DNA of 64,000 nucleotides from Chloroflexi bacterium UBA6077 (GCA_002436065.1 DIXP01000084.1:117876-181875), one strand, 5' to 3'; shown: positions 34,944 to 43,722, counted from the first letter of the stretch. Notes: generated from the sequence alone by a model not told the origin. Program-made: numbers and translations.

Positions 34944-35699
34944 ATGTCGACTGTGATCTACGAAGTCAAAGAGCATGTGGCGTACATCACGCTCAACAGA
35001 CCGGAGCAACGCAACGCCATAAACAGTGAGATGAGAGAGACCCTCTTTGACCTGTTCACGGATGTTAGGGACAACCCCGAGGTGTGGCTGGCCGTCGTAA
35101 CAGGAGCAGGAGAGAGTTTCTCCACCGGACACGACCTAAAAGAGATGGGTACAGCCCATGCGTCTGTGCGAACGACGGACGAACTGTACGTGCTGCAGAC
35201 TAACATATGGAAGCCTTTCATTGCGGCCGTCAACGGCCATTGTCTGGCGCAGGGCGCCGGCATCGCTCTCTGTTCGGATATCAGGGTGGCCTCGGATCGC
35301 GCCATCTTTGGCTGGCCGCAGGCCAAGCGAGGTATTGCTTCTGTTAGTGGCCCATCCCTTCTTGCCCACCGGATACCTTTGGGACGAGCCATGTTGGCGC
35401 TGATGACCGGCGACTTCATTTCCGCTAATGAGGCGCACCAGCTAGGTTTGGTGGAGGATCTGGTCCCCCACGACTCCCTGATGTCAGCCACAAAAGAACT
35501 GGCGAGAAAGATCTGCGCCAACGCCCCTCTCTCGGTTCGGGCCATCAAGGAGGCTACTGTCCGGGGAATGGAAATGAGCTTGGAAGCAAGGGTGAGAATG
35601 GCAGGCCTGATGGTGATGCAGCTGCGCGCGACCGAGGATGCTAAGGAAGGGATCGCAGCCTTCGCCGAGAAGCGTGTTCCGGTCTGGAAGGGACGTTAG
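34944..35699 (+). CDS. crotonase-family protein 2, lacking both classical catalytic glutamates
   Basis: A 251-aa crotonase fold (YITLNRPEQRNAINSEMRET at the start, oxyanion segments SFSTGHDLKEMG and NGHCLAQGAGIAL). The first catalytic Glu of enoyl-CoA hydratase (in GGCELA-type sequences) is Ile here (GAGIAL). The second (in P-E-x-x-x-G) is Gln (WPQAKRGIASVSG). It can still bind acyl-CoA, but simple hydration is unlikely; ring opening, isomerisation or hydrolysis are alternatives known in the superfamily. A strong ribosome site (GGAGGAGG) precedes the ATG. Operon with the TctC-like gene and the next three enzymes. Confidence 0.85.
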   Translation: MSTVIYEVKEHVAYITLNRPEQRNAINSEMRETLFDLFTDVRDNPEVWLAVVTGAGESFSTGHDLKEMGTAHASVRTTDELYVLQTNIWKPFIAAVNGHCLAQGAGIALCSDIRVASDRAIFGWPQAKRGIASVSGPSLLAHRIPLGRAMLALMTGDFISANEAHQLGLVEDLVPHDSLMSATKELARKICANAPLSVRAIKEATVRGMEMSLEARVRMAGLMVMQLRATEDAKEGIAAFAEKRVPVWKGR

Positions 35700-35769
35700 C
35701 ACACACGCAAGGCTTTCAACTTCATTAATCCATTCCACGAAGCCCCCAAGTCCCAATGGGAGAAGCGAG

Positions 35770-36555
35770 ATGGATAAACAGTATGTCCTTCAAAGAAAGG
35801 ATGGCGAGATAGCCATCATTACCATCAACAGACCAGAGGTTAGAAACGCCTTAAACGCTCAGGTGAAGCTTGAATGCTTAAGAGCAGTGCAAGAGGTAGA
35901 TGCCGATCCAGAAGTTCGTGCCGTGATCCTGACCGGCGCAGGAGATAGGGCCTTCGCGGCAGGATCGGATATCGCCGAGCTTCAACAGCGCAATACCGTC
36001 AGCGAGGTGTTGCCCCAAGCGAGTGTCAACCGAGCACTCGCTCACCTACTTGAGAACATGCCAAAACCGACGGTCGCCGCAATCAACGGCTTCGCGTTAG
36101 GAGCAGGTTGCGAATTGGCACTCGCGTGCACTTTTCGCATTGCGTCCGAAAGCGCTCGCTTGGGTCTGCCTGAGATCAACCTCGGGATTATCCCAGGGAA
36201 CGGAGGCACACAGCGCCTCACAAGGCTGGTAGGCAAAGGGCGAGCCCTCCAGATGGTCCTGACCGGCGAGATAGTCGAAGCCCAAGAAGCTTACCGGATG
36301 GGACTGGTCAGTCAGGTCGTGCCTGCTGACAAGCTTCTTGAGAGCGCCCTTGAGTTAGCCCGGCAACTCGCGGGCAAACCTCCACTTGCCCTACTCGCTG
36401 CTAAACAGGCAATCAACTTGGGATCCGAAATGGGATTGGCCACGGGAATAGACTATGAGGCCAAACTGTTCGCCATTCTCTGCGGTACAAGTGACAAGAC
36501 AGAGGGCGTGTCGGCCTTCTTGGAGAAACGACAAGCGATCTTCAGGGGTGAGTAG
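35770..36555 (+). CDS. enoyl-CoA hydratase (crotonase) 3
   Basis: A 261-aa crotonase with both catalytic glutamates: E in NGFALGAGCELALACTF and E in LGLPEINLGIIPGNGGTQRL. It also carries the oxyanion segment AFAAGSDIAEL. It closely fits a classical short-chain enoyl-CoA hydratase giving the (S)-3-hydroxyacyl-CoA, which the next gene product can oxidise. GGGAGAAG precedes the chosen ATG at 35770. The reading frame extends 44 codons further upstream, but that part overlaps the previous gene and is not family-like. Confidence 0.9.
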   Translation: MDKQYVLQRKDGEIAIITINRPEVRNALNAQVKLECLRAVQEVDADPEVRAVILTGAGDRAFAAGSDIAELQQRNTVSEVLPQASVNRALAHLLENMPKPTVAAINGFALGAGCELALACTFRIASESARLGLPEINLGIIPGNGGTQRLTRLVGKGRALQMVLTGEIVEAQEAYRMGLVSQVVPADKLLESALELARQLAGKPPLALLAAKQAINLGSEMGLATGIDYEAKLFAILCGTSDKTEGVSAFLEKRQAIFRGE

Positions 36556-36655
36556 AATTTCCGGCGTGTAGCGTGTTGGTCACTTCATGCGCTTCCAGCT
36601 CGTCAGGGTTGACTCAACAAGGAAGCGACTACTAAGCAAGAGGAGTCTGGCTGTC

Positions 36656-37528
36656 ATGGGTATTGAGCGTATCGGCGTTCTTGGGTCAGGTCTAATGGGT
36701 AGCGGAATCGCACACACTGTGGCGCAAGCAGGCTATCAGGTGCTTCTGGCAGACGTGGATGAATCAATCGTCAACAAGGCCGTTAGCGGCATCACACGTC
36801 GACTGAAGTCCCAGGTGGAAAAGGGGAAGCTAGCAATCGAGGAGCAGGAGGCCATCCTCCATAGAATCAACACCACTACCAGCATGGAGGAGTTCGCGTC
36901 GGCAGATCTGGTGATCGAGGCCGTGGTGGAGGATGTGGTCGTCAAGAGAAAGATGTTCGGCGAGTTGGACAGGATCTGCAAGCCCGCAGCCCTGCTGGTG
37001 AGCAACACCTCCACCCTCTCGCCCACGGAGATCGGTGCGCCTACGAAGCGTGTAGGCCAGACGGCGGGTCTGCACTTCTTCAACCCCGCCCCGGTCATGA
37101 AGCTAGTGGAGGTCATTCGTGGCCTGGGCACCGCCGACGAGACGGTGGCGACGCTCAAGGAGTTCGTCGTCAGCCTGGGGAAGGCCCCCGTGGTGGTGTA
37201 TGACTCCCCTGGAGGCATCGTCAGCCGGATCCAGATCGCGGCCCGGAACGAGGCCGTTCGCATGTTCGTCGAGGGGGTGGCCTCGGCCGAGGACATCGAC
37301 ACAGCCATGAAGCTGGGAGCGGGATGGCCGATGGGGCCTCTGGCGCTGATCGACCTGATCGGCGTGGACCTGCACGTCACCAACAGTGATAGCCTAGCTC
37401 AGGAGTTGGGGGCAGAGCGGTTCCGACCCCATACCTACATGAGGAAGATGGTGCGGGCCGGCTACTTCGGACAGAAGGCGGGACGAGGCTTCTACTCTTA
37501 CGACCAAGTCTCGGATAGGAAGAAGTAG
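36656..37528 (+). CDS. 3-hydroxyacyl-CoA (3-hydroxybutyryl-CoA) dehydrogenase
   Basis: A 290-aa NAD-dependent dehydrogenase. The Rossmann dinucleotide motif GVLGSGLMGSGIA lies at residues 7-19 and ADLVIEAVVEDVVVKRKMF near 85. The catalytic His lies in AGLHFFNPAPVMKLVEVIRG near 140, and the C-terminal domain has GWPMGPLALIDLIGVD near 220. It oxidises a (S)-3-hydroxyacyl-CoA to the 3-ketoacyl-CoA with NAD+. The ATG at 36656 matches the family start, with AGAGGAG upstream; the 23 codons before it are leader. Third enzyme of the beta-oxidation-like operon. Confidence 0.92.
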   Translation: MGIERIGVLGSGLMGSGIAHTVAQAGYQVLLADVDESIVNKAVSGITRRLKSQVEKGKLAIEEQEAILHRINTTTSMEEFASADLVIEAVVEDVVVKRKMFGELDRICKPAALLVSNTSTLSPTEIGAPTKRVGQTAGLHFFNPAPVMKLVEVIRGLGTADETVATLKEFVVSLGKAPVVVYDSPGGIVSRIQIAARNEAVRMFVEGVASAEDIDTAMKLGAGWPMGPLALIDLIGVDLHVTNSDSLAQELGAERFRPHTYMRKMVRAGYFGQKAGRGFYSYDQVSDRKK

Positions 37529-37596
37529 GCAACAAGCCCAGTCTCACCTTGCCGCCTTCGATAGACAACAGCAGTCAAATCATCAGGAGGGATCCA

Positions 37597-38781
37597 ATGG
37601 GAGATAAGGACATCCTGCTCATCGGTGGTCGGCGGACCGCAATCGGCAAGTTCGGTGGCACCATCAAGGACATGTCGGCTGTAGATATAGGCGTGGTATC
37701 GGTGAAGGGAGCGCTCTCCGCTACCGAAGTGGCGCCATCTCAGGTAGACGAATTTATTTTCGGCCATGCCCGCCAGGCAGGCAACGGGCCGAACCCTGCT
37801 CGACTAGTGGCGATCAAATCCGGTCTGCCGGTGGATTGCCCAGCCTACACTGTTCAGCAGGCCTGTGTATCTAGCATGAAGGCCGTCATGCTCGCGGCCC
37901 AGGCTATTGCCCTGGGAGAGGCTGACCTGGTCGTGGCAGGCGGCACCGAGCACATGAGCAGCATCCCCTACCTCAGCCCAGACACCCGTTGGGGCTCGAG
38001 AATGGGGGACTCGCGGCTGATTGACGCCATGTACAAGGATGGCTTCATCGATCCCCTGACAGGGAAGCACATGGGAGAGCTGACCGAGGCATTAGCAGCT
38101 CGCAGAGGCCTCAGCCGGCAGGCTCAAGACGAGTTTGCATTGCTGAGCCAGAAACGCACCGCCGAGTCAAGGGAGTCCTTCCACGCCAGGACCATAGTGC
38201 CAATAGAAATCCCTCAACGGAAGGGCCCGTCCTTGATGTTCGCGACCGATGAGTTCGCGCGACCAGATACCACTATGGCGAAGCTAGCCGCCATACCACC
38301 TGCCTTCGCAAAGGATGGAACTGTCACCGCCGGAAACGCCTGTGGAATCACTGATGGTGCCGTCGCCATGGTCTTGGCATCTCGAGCCAAGGCGAGGGAA
38401 CTCGGACTAACAGGCATCGCCAAGGTTCGTTCTTGGGCCACCGCCTCCGTAGATCCTTCGGACTTTGGGTTGGCACCGGTGCCGGCAGTCCACAAGGCCC
38501 TGGATCGAGCTGGACTCTCAATACGGGACATCGGGGTTGTGGAGATCAACGAGGCATTCGCAGCCCAGACCCTCGCCGTGATGCAAGACCTCGGGCTGGA
38601 TGCAGATCGTGTGAACTTACGAGGCGGGGCTATAGCCATGGGGCATCCGGTTGGGGCTTCTGGCGCCCGGATCGTGCTCGCATTGATGGAGATCATGCGC
38701 GAAGGTGGTGTTGCTCTGGGAGTAGCAAACATCTGCGGAAACGGGGGCAACGGCGGCGCAGTGGTGCTGGAACTGGAGTGA
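37597..38781 (+). CDS. acetyl-CoA acetyltransferase (thiolase)
   Basis: A 394-aa thiolase. The nucleophilic Cys is in VQQACVSSMKAVMLAAQAI near residue 90. The family segment VEINEAFAAQTLAV is near 315, the catalytic His in MGHPVGASGARIV near 350 and the second Cys in ICGNGGNGGAVV near the end. It cleaves 3-ketoacyl-CoA with CoA to release acetyl-CoA, the last step of the pathway built by the preceding genes. The ATG at 37597 is supported by AGGAGG 6 bases upstream. It ends the operon that starts at 33831. Confidence 0.92.
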   Translation: MGDKDILLIGGRRTAIGKFGGTIKDMSAVDIGVVSVKGALSATEVAPSQVDEFIFGHARQAGNGPNPARLVAIKSGLPVDCPAYTVQQACVSSMKAVMLAAQAIALGEADLVVAGGTEHMSSIPYLSPDTRWGSRMGDSRLIDAMYKDGFIDPLTGKHMGELTEALAARRGLSRQAQDEFALLSQKRTAESRESFHARTIVPIEIPQRKGPSLMFATDEFARPDTTMAKLAAIPPAFAKDGTVTAGNACGITDGAVAMVLASRAKARELGLTGIAKVRSWATASVDPSDFGLAPVPAVHKALDRAGLSIRDIGVVEINEAFAAQTLAVMQDLGLDADRVNLRGGAIAMGHPVGASGARIVLALMEIMREGGVALGVANICGNGGNGGAVVLELE

Positions 38782-38963
38782 AGCTGGATTCCGGACAGGA
38801 TCTGTTGCGGTGGGCTGACAGGTCGAGAGTACTCCACAGTCAGTTATGGACCGCCCACTGTCCAGCATCCGCCAGAGTCGTTTGACTGGTTGCGGAAGAT
38901 TCCACATTTCCCAAGGAATCCAACTACTCTGGTAGCGCGCACCGTAGCTCTGCACAGGTCGGT

Positions 38964-39404
38964 TCAGCCTCCGTCAAGGGGTAAGCTGATGCCAAATGTG
39001 AGGAGTTGGTACAAGTAGATGCCGCACTCCCTGGAGACGTACCTGTGGCACGTCTCCAGGGAGTGCGGAACGACTTCTCCAGTCTGATGGAGAAGAATCA
39101 GCACGATGGCGAACACCGGCAACTCCACCCCAAGGAGATCACCCAGGCCGGATAGAAGCGCCAGGATCCCCAGGACGATGGTGAGGTTACTCGTCTTGAT
39201 GCCATGGACATAGCGCGCGGCGTTCAGCCCGAGCATGATCAGTCCCACTCCAATGAGCCATACACCCTGCGGCACCAGCCCGATGCCGCCGATCATGATC
39301 AGGAACAACCCCCAGCCGATCGTCTCCAGCTGCTTGTCCAGGGCTTGCTTCTGCCTATCCTGGGCATCGGCGGACCGATCTTCCCGATCATTCAGGCTCC
39401 CCAC
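38964..39404 (-). CDS. small membrane protein of unknown function with a repeat-derived tail
   Basis: A 146-aa protein with a charged cytoplasmic start (NDREDRSADAQDRQKQALDK) followed by three to four hydrophobic helices (GWGLFLIMIGGIGLVPQGVW, LIGVGLIMLGLNAARYV, LTIVLGILALLSGLGDLLG, LPVFAIVLILL). No catalytic motif is visible, and the family is not recognised. The last 35 codons pass through a 19-bp-stem inverted repeat (39022-39068), so the original C-terminus may have been near HQTGE and the present tail (CHRYVSRECGIYLYQLL) added by repeat insertion. Confidence 0.6.
   Translation of the reverse strand: MGSLNDREDRSADAQDRQKQALDKQLETIGWGLFLIMIGGIGLVPQGVWLIGVGLIMLGLNAARYVHGIKTSNLTIVLGILALLSGLGDLLGVELPVFAIVLILLHQTGEVVPHSLETCHRYVSRECGIYLYQLLTFGISLPLDGG
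39022..39068. repeat. 19-bp-stem inverted repeat
   Basis: CCGCACTCCCTGGAGACGT (39022-39040) and its exact complement (39050-39068), 9-base loop. It lies within the 3' end of the small membrane protein gene and could also act as a transcription stop on either strand. Confidence 0.9.
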
Positions 39405-39659
39405 CCCCCTTGCTCATGGGCACGGCAAAGCGGTCTTCTTGATAGAAGTATAGCAGCAACAGACAAGGACTCCTTAACCTCGGACAGCCCGATGCCCGGC
39501 TTCCTCGGCCAAGCACACCGAGCCGAGGAGCCGAGCAGTCCAAGCCAGAATCACCTTAATGTGATAACATGTAAGGACCGAAGGTTGTGCTCGCTGGGTT
39601 CGGGCCAGAGGATGCAGCCCCGGCAGATCCGAAGGTTCGGCCAGTAAGGAGGATCCGCG

Positions 39660-40016
39660 TTGACAGAAGGAACCCAAACAGCACCCCAAGCCCGGCGGGT
39701 GGATGACCACGCCGCGGCCGCGGCCAGTCCAGAGCAGCACCTGCTGGAGACCCATAAGCTCTCCATACAGCTTCAGGGCAAGGAAGGGACTCGCGGACAC
39801 GCGGTCTGGGCCCTGGTAAAGGAAGAGAAGGGTAAAGTCAAGACCCTTACCGTGTTTGAGGGCACACGCAGAGAGGCGGCTCATCACTTCTTCGCCTTCA
39901 TGCATCCAGGTTACTCAGCTGCGCCTGTAGCTGCGTCACGCCCTTCGGCAGGCGGCTACCGTTCAGGAGGCCGCTCAGGTCGCCCTATGGGCAGGCCGCA
40001 GCAGGGTCGGCGCTAG
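39660..40016 (+). CDS. small unknown protein with an Arg/Gly-rich tail
   Basis: A 118-aa protein started by TTG (39660), preceded by AAGGAGG. The middle (HKLSIQLQGKEGTRGHAVWA, then KTLTVFEGTRREAAHHFFAF) looks like a compact alpha/beta domain. The last 30 residues are Ser/Arg/Gly/Pro-rich (SGGRSGRPMGRPQQGRR), which could bind nucleic acid or be unstructured. No family recognised. It stands alone, with the next small gene 146 bases downstream. Confidence 0.55.
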   Translation: MTEGTQTAPQARRVDDHAAAAASPEQHLLETHKLSIQLQGKEGTRGHAVWALVKEEKGKVKTLTVFEGTRREAAHHFFAFMHPGYSAAPVAASRPSAGGYRSGGRSGRPMGRPQQGRR

Positions 40017-40162
40017 TCTGGTATTGGGCAAGCTGAAGGGGCAGGAGTGGGATGATAGCTGTGCCCCGGAAAGCCCTATCCCCCGATTGGGACTGGTCGA
40101 CTGTGGATGTCCGCTTAGACGAGAGGCCGGATCTCGTCTCCCCGCTACCATGGAGGTACGCC

Positions 40163-40474
40163 ATGTTCGAGATCTCGGAAGACGCGAGGGAGTTGATCCT
40201 CACCAATTTGGAGGGTGCCATGGAGGGGCGACCGGAGTTGCGCCGGGGTGCCACTCGGATTGGACTCCGTTTGAACTTCAATCGCGGTAGCGCCTACCTA
40301 TCCCTGGCCTTTCCGCGCTCCACAGACCAGGTCGTGACCTTCATGGGTCGCCCGCTGCTGATAGTAGACCACGGTGATTACTCTCGACTCGAGGGTACTC
40401 GCCTGATCGTGAAACCCGGCCCCGGGGGCAACGTGCTATCCATGGAACCACTGGCGGTGGGGCAGAGCCTCTAA
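40163..40474 (+). CDS. small unknown protein, possibly HesB/IscA-like fold
   Basis: A 103-aa protein (MFEISEDARELILTNLEGAM at the start). The order helix, strand pair (IGLRLNFNRGSAYLSLAF), acidic turn, strand (GRPLLIVDHGDYSRLEGTRL) and last strand (NVLSMEPL) resembles the A-type iron-sulphur carrier fold. The cluster cysteines are missing, so if related it is not a carrier. GGAGGT five bases before the ATG at 40163 fixes the start; the reading frame continues 37 codons upstream without a ribosome site. Confidence 0.55.
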   Translation: MFEISEDARELILTNLEGAMEGRPELRRGATRIGLRLNFNRGSAYLSLAFPRSTDQVVTFMGRPLLIVDHGDYSRLEGTRLIVKPGPGGNVLSMEPLAVGQSL

Positions 40475-40686
40475 CCTAAGCTCTCCACCGCCCGACAATA
40501 GGATGACCGCTCGGGGTGCCCGCACCCGTTACCCAGCGTGGCTAGGGGGAGACTGTCAATCAGTCTTCCCTTCTTTGCGTTCAGAAGACCCAGGGCCCGG
40601 ACCACCAATCCCCAACTGCCGGCGCCGGCGCAACTCAGCACAGCTACCTGAGCATGCAAGACAAACAGTGGGAAAGGAGGAGGAAT

Positions 40687-42012
40687 TTGAACGAAGTCAA
40701 CATTACCGAGTTGGTCGCCCATCTGGTGCTGCAGCTTGCGGTCATCCTGTTCGCGGCCAAGCTCGGAGGCGAGCTGTTCGAGCGGTGGCTCAAGCAGCCC
40801 AGCGTCCTGGGTGAACTGCTGGCAGGGGTCGTGGTGGGGCCCTACGCCCTCGGAGGCATGCAACTGCCGCTGGTAGGCGCCCTGTTCGGACACACGGCGG
40901 AGTCGGCCGCCGTCTCGGTAATCCCGGTCTCGTCGGAGCTGTGGGCGGTAGGGCAGATCGGCGCGGTGATCCTACTGTTCTACGCCGGCCTGGAGACCGA
41001 TTTCGGCCTCTTCTTCCGGTACAGCGGCCCGGCCTTCTTCGTTGCCATGGGAGGGGTCATACTCCCCTTTATCCTGGGCGACCTGGCGACGGTGGCATTT
41101 GGGGTGGCCAGCGGGCCAATGGATCCGGTGGCACTGTTCATGGGGGCGGTGATGACCGCCACATCCGTGGGCATCACCGCCCGAGTGCTGGGAGACATCC
41201 GCAAGCTTGACACGCCCGAGGGTGTAACCATCCTGGCTGGAGCCGTGATCGACGACGTGCTTGGGATCATCGTGCTTGCCATCGTGGTGAGCCTGGGGGT
41301 CAGCGGCGACGTCTCCTTGGGCAATATCGCCCTTGTAGGCGGCAAGGCTATGGGCTTCTGGCTTGGGCTGATGGCCGTTGGGATCCTGCTGTCAAAATGG
41401 ATCTCCCGGTTCCTTGCCTCCTTCCGATCGGCTGGAGCAGCCCTCACCCTCGCCCTGGCCATCGCCTTCCTTGCATCCGGTCTCGCGGAGATCTTCGGTC
41501 TGGCGATGATCATCGGTGCCTACTCCATTGGCCTTGCCCTATCCAACACCGAGATCGCGGAGACCCTTCGAGAGCCTATGGAGTCGGTGTACCACGCATT
41601 CGTGCCCGCCTTCTTCGTGGTGATGGGCATGCTGCTGGACTTCAGCGCCATGGGGCCGGTGCTGGTATTCGGGTTAGCGGTCAGCGTCCTGGCTATCCTG
41701 GGCAAGCTCCTCGGTTGTGGAATCCCGGCCCTGGCAGTCGGCTTCAATCGGCTGGGGGCCACCCGGATCGGCATCGGGATGATGCCACGAGGAGAGGTGG
41801 CGTTGATCGTGGCCGGAGTGGGACTGAGCCGAGAGGTGATTCAGTCCGATGTCTTTGGAGTGGCCATCATGATGACCTTCATCACCACCGTGCTGGCCCC
41901 CCTGCTGTTGGTGCCCGCCTTCCGTACAGGGGGGCAGGGTACCCGCAGGGCTACGACAAGGGTTCACCCGGTGCAAGTTGAAATGGAAACAACGGAGAGA
42001 AAAGGTGCCTAA
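40687..42012 (+). CDS. CPA2-family cation/proton antiporter (Kef/NapA type)
   Basis: A polytopic protein of about 441 aa with 11-13 hydrophobic helices. Family segments include PSVLGELLAGVVVGPYALGG near residue 40, LFYAGLETDFGLFFR near 97, MTATSVGITARVLGDI near 156 and the acidic pair region AGAVIDDVLGIIVLAIVV near 180, where the conserved Asp-Asp fits Na+ or K+/H+ exchange. The cytoplasmic TrkA-N domain of Kef channels is absent, so it is an antiporter core alone. I favour the TTG at 40687, preceded by AGGAGGAGG; an ATG 33 bases upstream lacks a ribosome site. The stop overlaps the next gene by 8 bases. Confidence 0.88.
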   Translation: MNEVNITELVAHLVLQLAVILFAAKLGGELFERWLKQPSVLGELLAGVVVGPYALGGMQLPLVGALFGHTAESAAVSVIPVSSELWAVGQIGAVILLFYAGLETDFGLFFRYSGPAFFVAMGGVILPFILGDLATVAFGVASGPMDPVALFMGAVMTATSVGITARVLGDIRKLDTPEGVTILAGAVIDDVLGIIVLAIVVSLGVSGDVSLGNIALVGGKAMGFWLGLMAVGILLSKWISRFLASFRSAGAALTLALAIAFLASGLAEIFGLAMIIGAYSIGLALSNTEIAETLREPMESVYHAFVPAFFVVMGMLLDFSAMGPVLVFGLAVSVLAILGKLLGCGIPALAVGFNRLGATRIGIGMMPRGEVALIVAGVGLSREVIQSDVFGVAIMMTFITTVLAPLLLVPAFRTGGQGTRRATTRVHPVQVEMETTERKGA

Positions 42013-42361
42013 CCGCTTTGAGATGACCCTGGAGTCCCACCTCGTGCAGCTCTTCACGGAAAACCTCACCCGCGTCCTGGAGGAAGGGGGATTCCATCAG
42101 ACGCTGCATCTGGCCGAGCCTCACGTGTGGGAGTTCCAGGACGACTCCCACGTCGTCACCCTGCAGACCAGCCACTCCGGATCTCACGACCGGGCCGTGT
42201 CCCTCGAGAGCGAGTCGATGGATGTGAACCCACTGGTCGAGACAGCTACCAGGAAGACGGTTCTCGACCTATCCGCACGGTTGCTCGGTGCGCTCCCCTG
42301 GATCGATGGCAAGGCAGCCGCGCAGCGACTGGGTATGGTCCTGTCAGAGGTCATGCGGTAG
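42005..42361 (+). CDS. unknown 118-aa protein coupled to the antiporter
   Basis: A GTG-started gene (42005) that overlaps the antiporter stop by 8 bases and has GGAGA shortly before it, so it is translationally coupled. The sequence (RFEMTLESHLVQLFTENLTR, HLAEPHVWEFQDDSHVVTLQ) is soluble and acidic, with no recognised family, cysteines or signal peptide. By position it may regulate or assemble the antiporter. It ends just before the 48-bp palindrome that separates it from the convergent gdhA gene. Confidence 0.65.
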   Translation: MPNRFEMTLESHLVQLFTENLTRVLEEGGFHQTLHLAEPHVWEFQDDSHVVTLQTSHSGSHDRAVSLESESMDVNPLVETATRKTVLDLSARLLGALPWIDGKAAAQRLGMVLSEVMR

Positions 42362-42364
42362 AGA

Positions 42365-42412
42365 GCACCATTGAGCACGGAGACCACGCGTGGTCTCCGT
42401 GCTCAATGGTGC
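42365..42412. terminator. 48-bp perfect palindrome between convergent genes
   Basis: Two 24-base arms without spacer (left arm GCACCATTGAGCACGGAGAC plus CACG), centred at 42388/42389. It lies between the antiporter operon and gdhA, which run towards each other, so a bidirectional transcription block is a natural role. A mobile palindromic repeat is the alternative: it shares the CACGGAGA word with the repeat at 15431. Confidence 0.6.
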
Positions 42413-42441
42413 GCCGGCAGATGCGTTTATCGCTCTACTGC

Positions 42442-43722
42442 CTACGGATACATGCCCCTGACCCTGGTGGCCTCTGCGACCCTCTTGATGGCTAGCATGT
42501 TGGCGGCGACCCTCATGTTCACGCCGTAATCATCAGCCGTCTTCTTCACGTCACGGAAGCTCCTCACCATGATCTGCTCAAGCTTAGCGTTGATCTCATC
42601 AGGGGTCCAGAACAGCGCCATCAGGTCCTGCACCCATTCGAAGTAGCTCACCGTCACACCACCAGCATTCGCCAGGATGTCCGGTATGATCAGCGCACCC
42701 TTAGCCGTCAGGATCTCGTCGGCCTCAGGCGTCGTAGGCCCATTGGCATCCTCGGCTATCAGCTTAGCCTTGATCCGCGGCGCGTTCTTCTCCGTTAGCT
42801 GCCTCTCCAGCGCCGCGGGCACCAGGATGTCGCACTCCAGCTCCAAGATCTCCTCGTTGCTGACCCGCTCCGTCTTGGGGAAGCCCACTACAGACCCAGT
42901 CTCCTGCTTGTATCGGATCACGTCGTGGGGGTTGAGTCCACTCGGGTTATACACCCCTCCCCTGGAGTCGCTCACTGCCACTACCTTCGCCCCGTCGTCG
43001 TGCAGGAACCTCGCAGAGGCTGCCCCAGCATTCCCAAACCCCTGGATTACCGCCGTAGACCTCTTGAAGTCCATACCCAGCACCTTGCACGCCTCGCGTA
43101 TGCAGAAGTGGCAGCCCTTAGCCGTAGCCTCGTTCCGACCCTCGGACCCGCCGATACTCAACGGCTTGCCCGTCACCACGGCAGGCACCGAGTAGCCCTT
43201 GTGCATGCTGTAGGTGTCCATCAGCCAGGCCATGACCTGGGGGGTAGTGTTCACGTCGGGGGCGGGAATGTCCCTCTCGGGACCGATCAACAGCGATATC
43301 TCCGTCGTGTATCGCCTGGTCATCCTCTCCAGCTCCCCCATGGACATCGACTTCGGGTCGCAGATCACCCCTCCCTTGGCACCTCCGTAGGGTATCCCCA
43401 CCACGGCGCACTTCCAGGTCATCCACATAGCCAGTGCCTTTACTTCCTCCAGGTCCACCTGAGGATGGTATCGGATGCCGCCCTTGCCTGGCCCACGAGA
43501 GTAGTTGTGCTGAACCCGGTAGCCGGTGAACACCTTGACCGTGCCGTCGTCCATCCTGACAGGGAAATGGACGGTCAACTCCCGCTTGCATGAGCTGAGG
43601 ATCTGGCGCAGGTCGTCGTCCAACCCCAGCTTGTCTGCGGCGTCGTTAAACTGCCGCAACGCCATGTCGAAAGCGGACTTCGCGATCCGGTCCCCCTGGA
43701 TACCAAACTCCTGGCGCTCCAT
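42442..43722 (-). CDS. gdhA: glutamate dehydrogenase
   Basis: A 426-aa enzyme of the hexameric GDH family. The N-terminal substrate domain has the catalytic region GPGKGGIRYHPQVDLEEVKA near 75 and WMTWKCAVVGIPYGGAKGGV near 98 (catalytic Lys in PYGGAKGG). The Rossmann domain begins TAVIQGFGNAGAASARFL near 215. The C-terminal EWVQD segment and VAANMLAIKRVAEA are also typical. It interconverts glutamate with 2-oxoglutarate and ammonia; cofactor preference cannot be decided. Start at 43722 (AAGGAGAG upstream); the frame extends 29 codons further without a ribosome site. Next to a class-III aminotransferase and near an NrpR-domain regulator. Confidence 0.93.
   Translation of the reverse strand: MERQEFGIQGDRIAKSAFDMALRQFNDAADKLGLDDDLRQILSSCKRELTVHFPVRMDDGTVKVFTGYRVQHNYSRGPGKGGIRYHPQVDLEEVKALAMWMTWKCAVVGIPYGGAKGGVICDPKSMSMGELERMTRRYTTEISLLIGPERDIPAPDVNTTPQVMAWLMDTYSMHKGYSVPAVVTGKPLSIGGSEGRNEATAKGCHFCIREACKVLGMDFKRSTAVIQGFGNAGAASARFLHDDGAKVVAVSDSRGGVYNPSGLNPHDVIRYKQETGSVVGFPKTERVSNEEILELECDILVPAALERQLTEKNAPRIKAKLIAEDANGPTTPEADEILTAKGALIIPDILANAGGVTVSYFEWVQDLMALFWTPDEINAKLEQIMVRSFRDVKKTADDYGVNMRVAANMLAIKRVAEATRVRGMYP

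Noticed and set aside
40052..40162. N-terminal extension of the 103-aa protein from ATG 40052
   Set aside because: No ribosome site at the upstream ATG, while GGAGGT lies five bases before the ATG at 40163.
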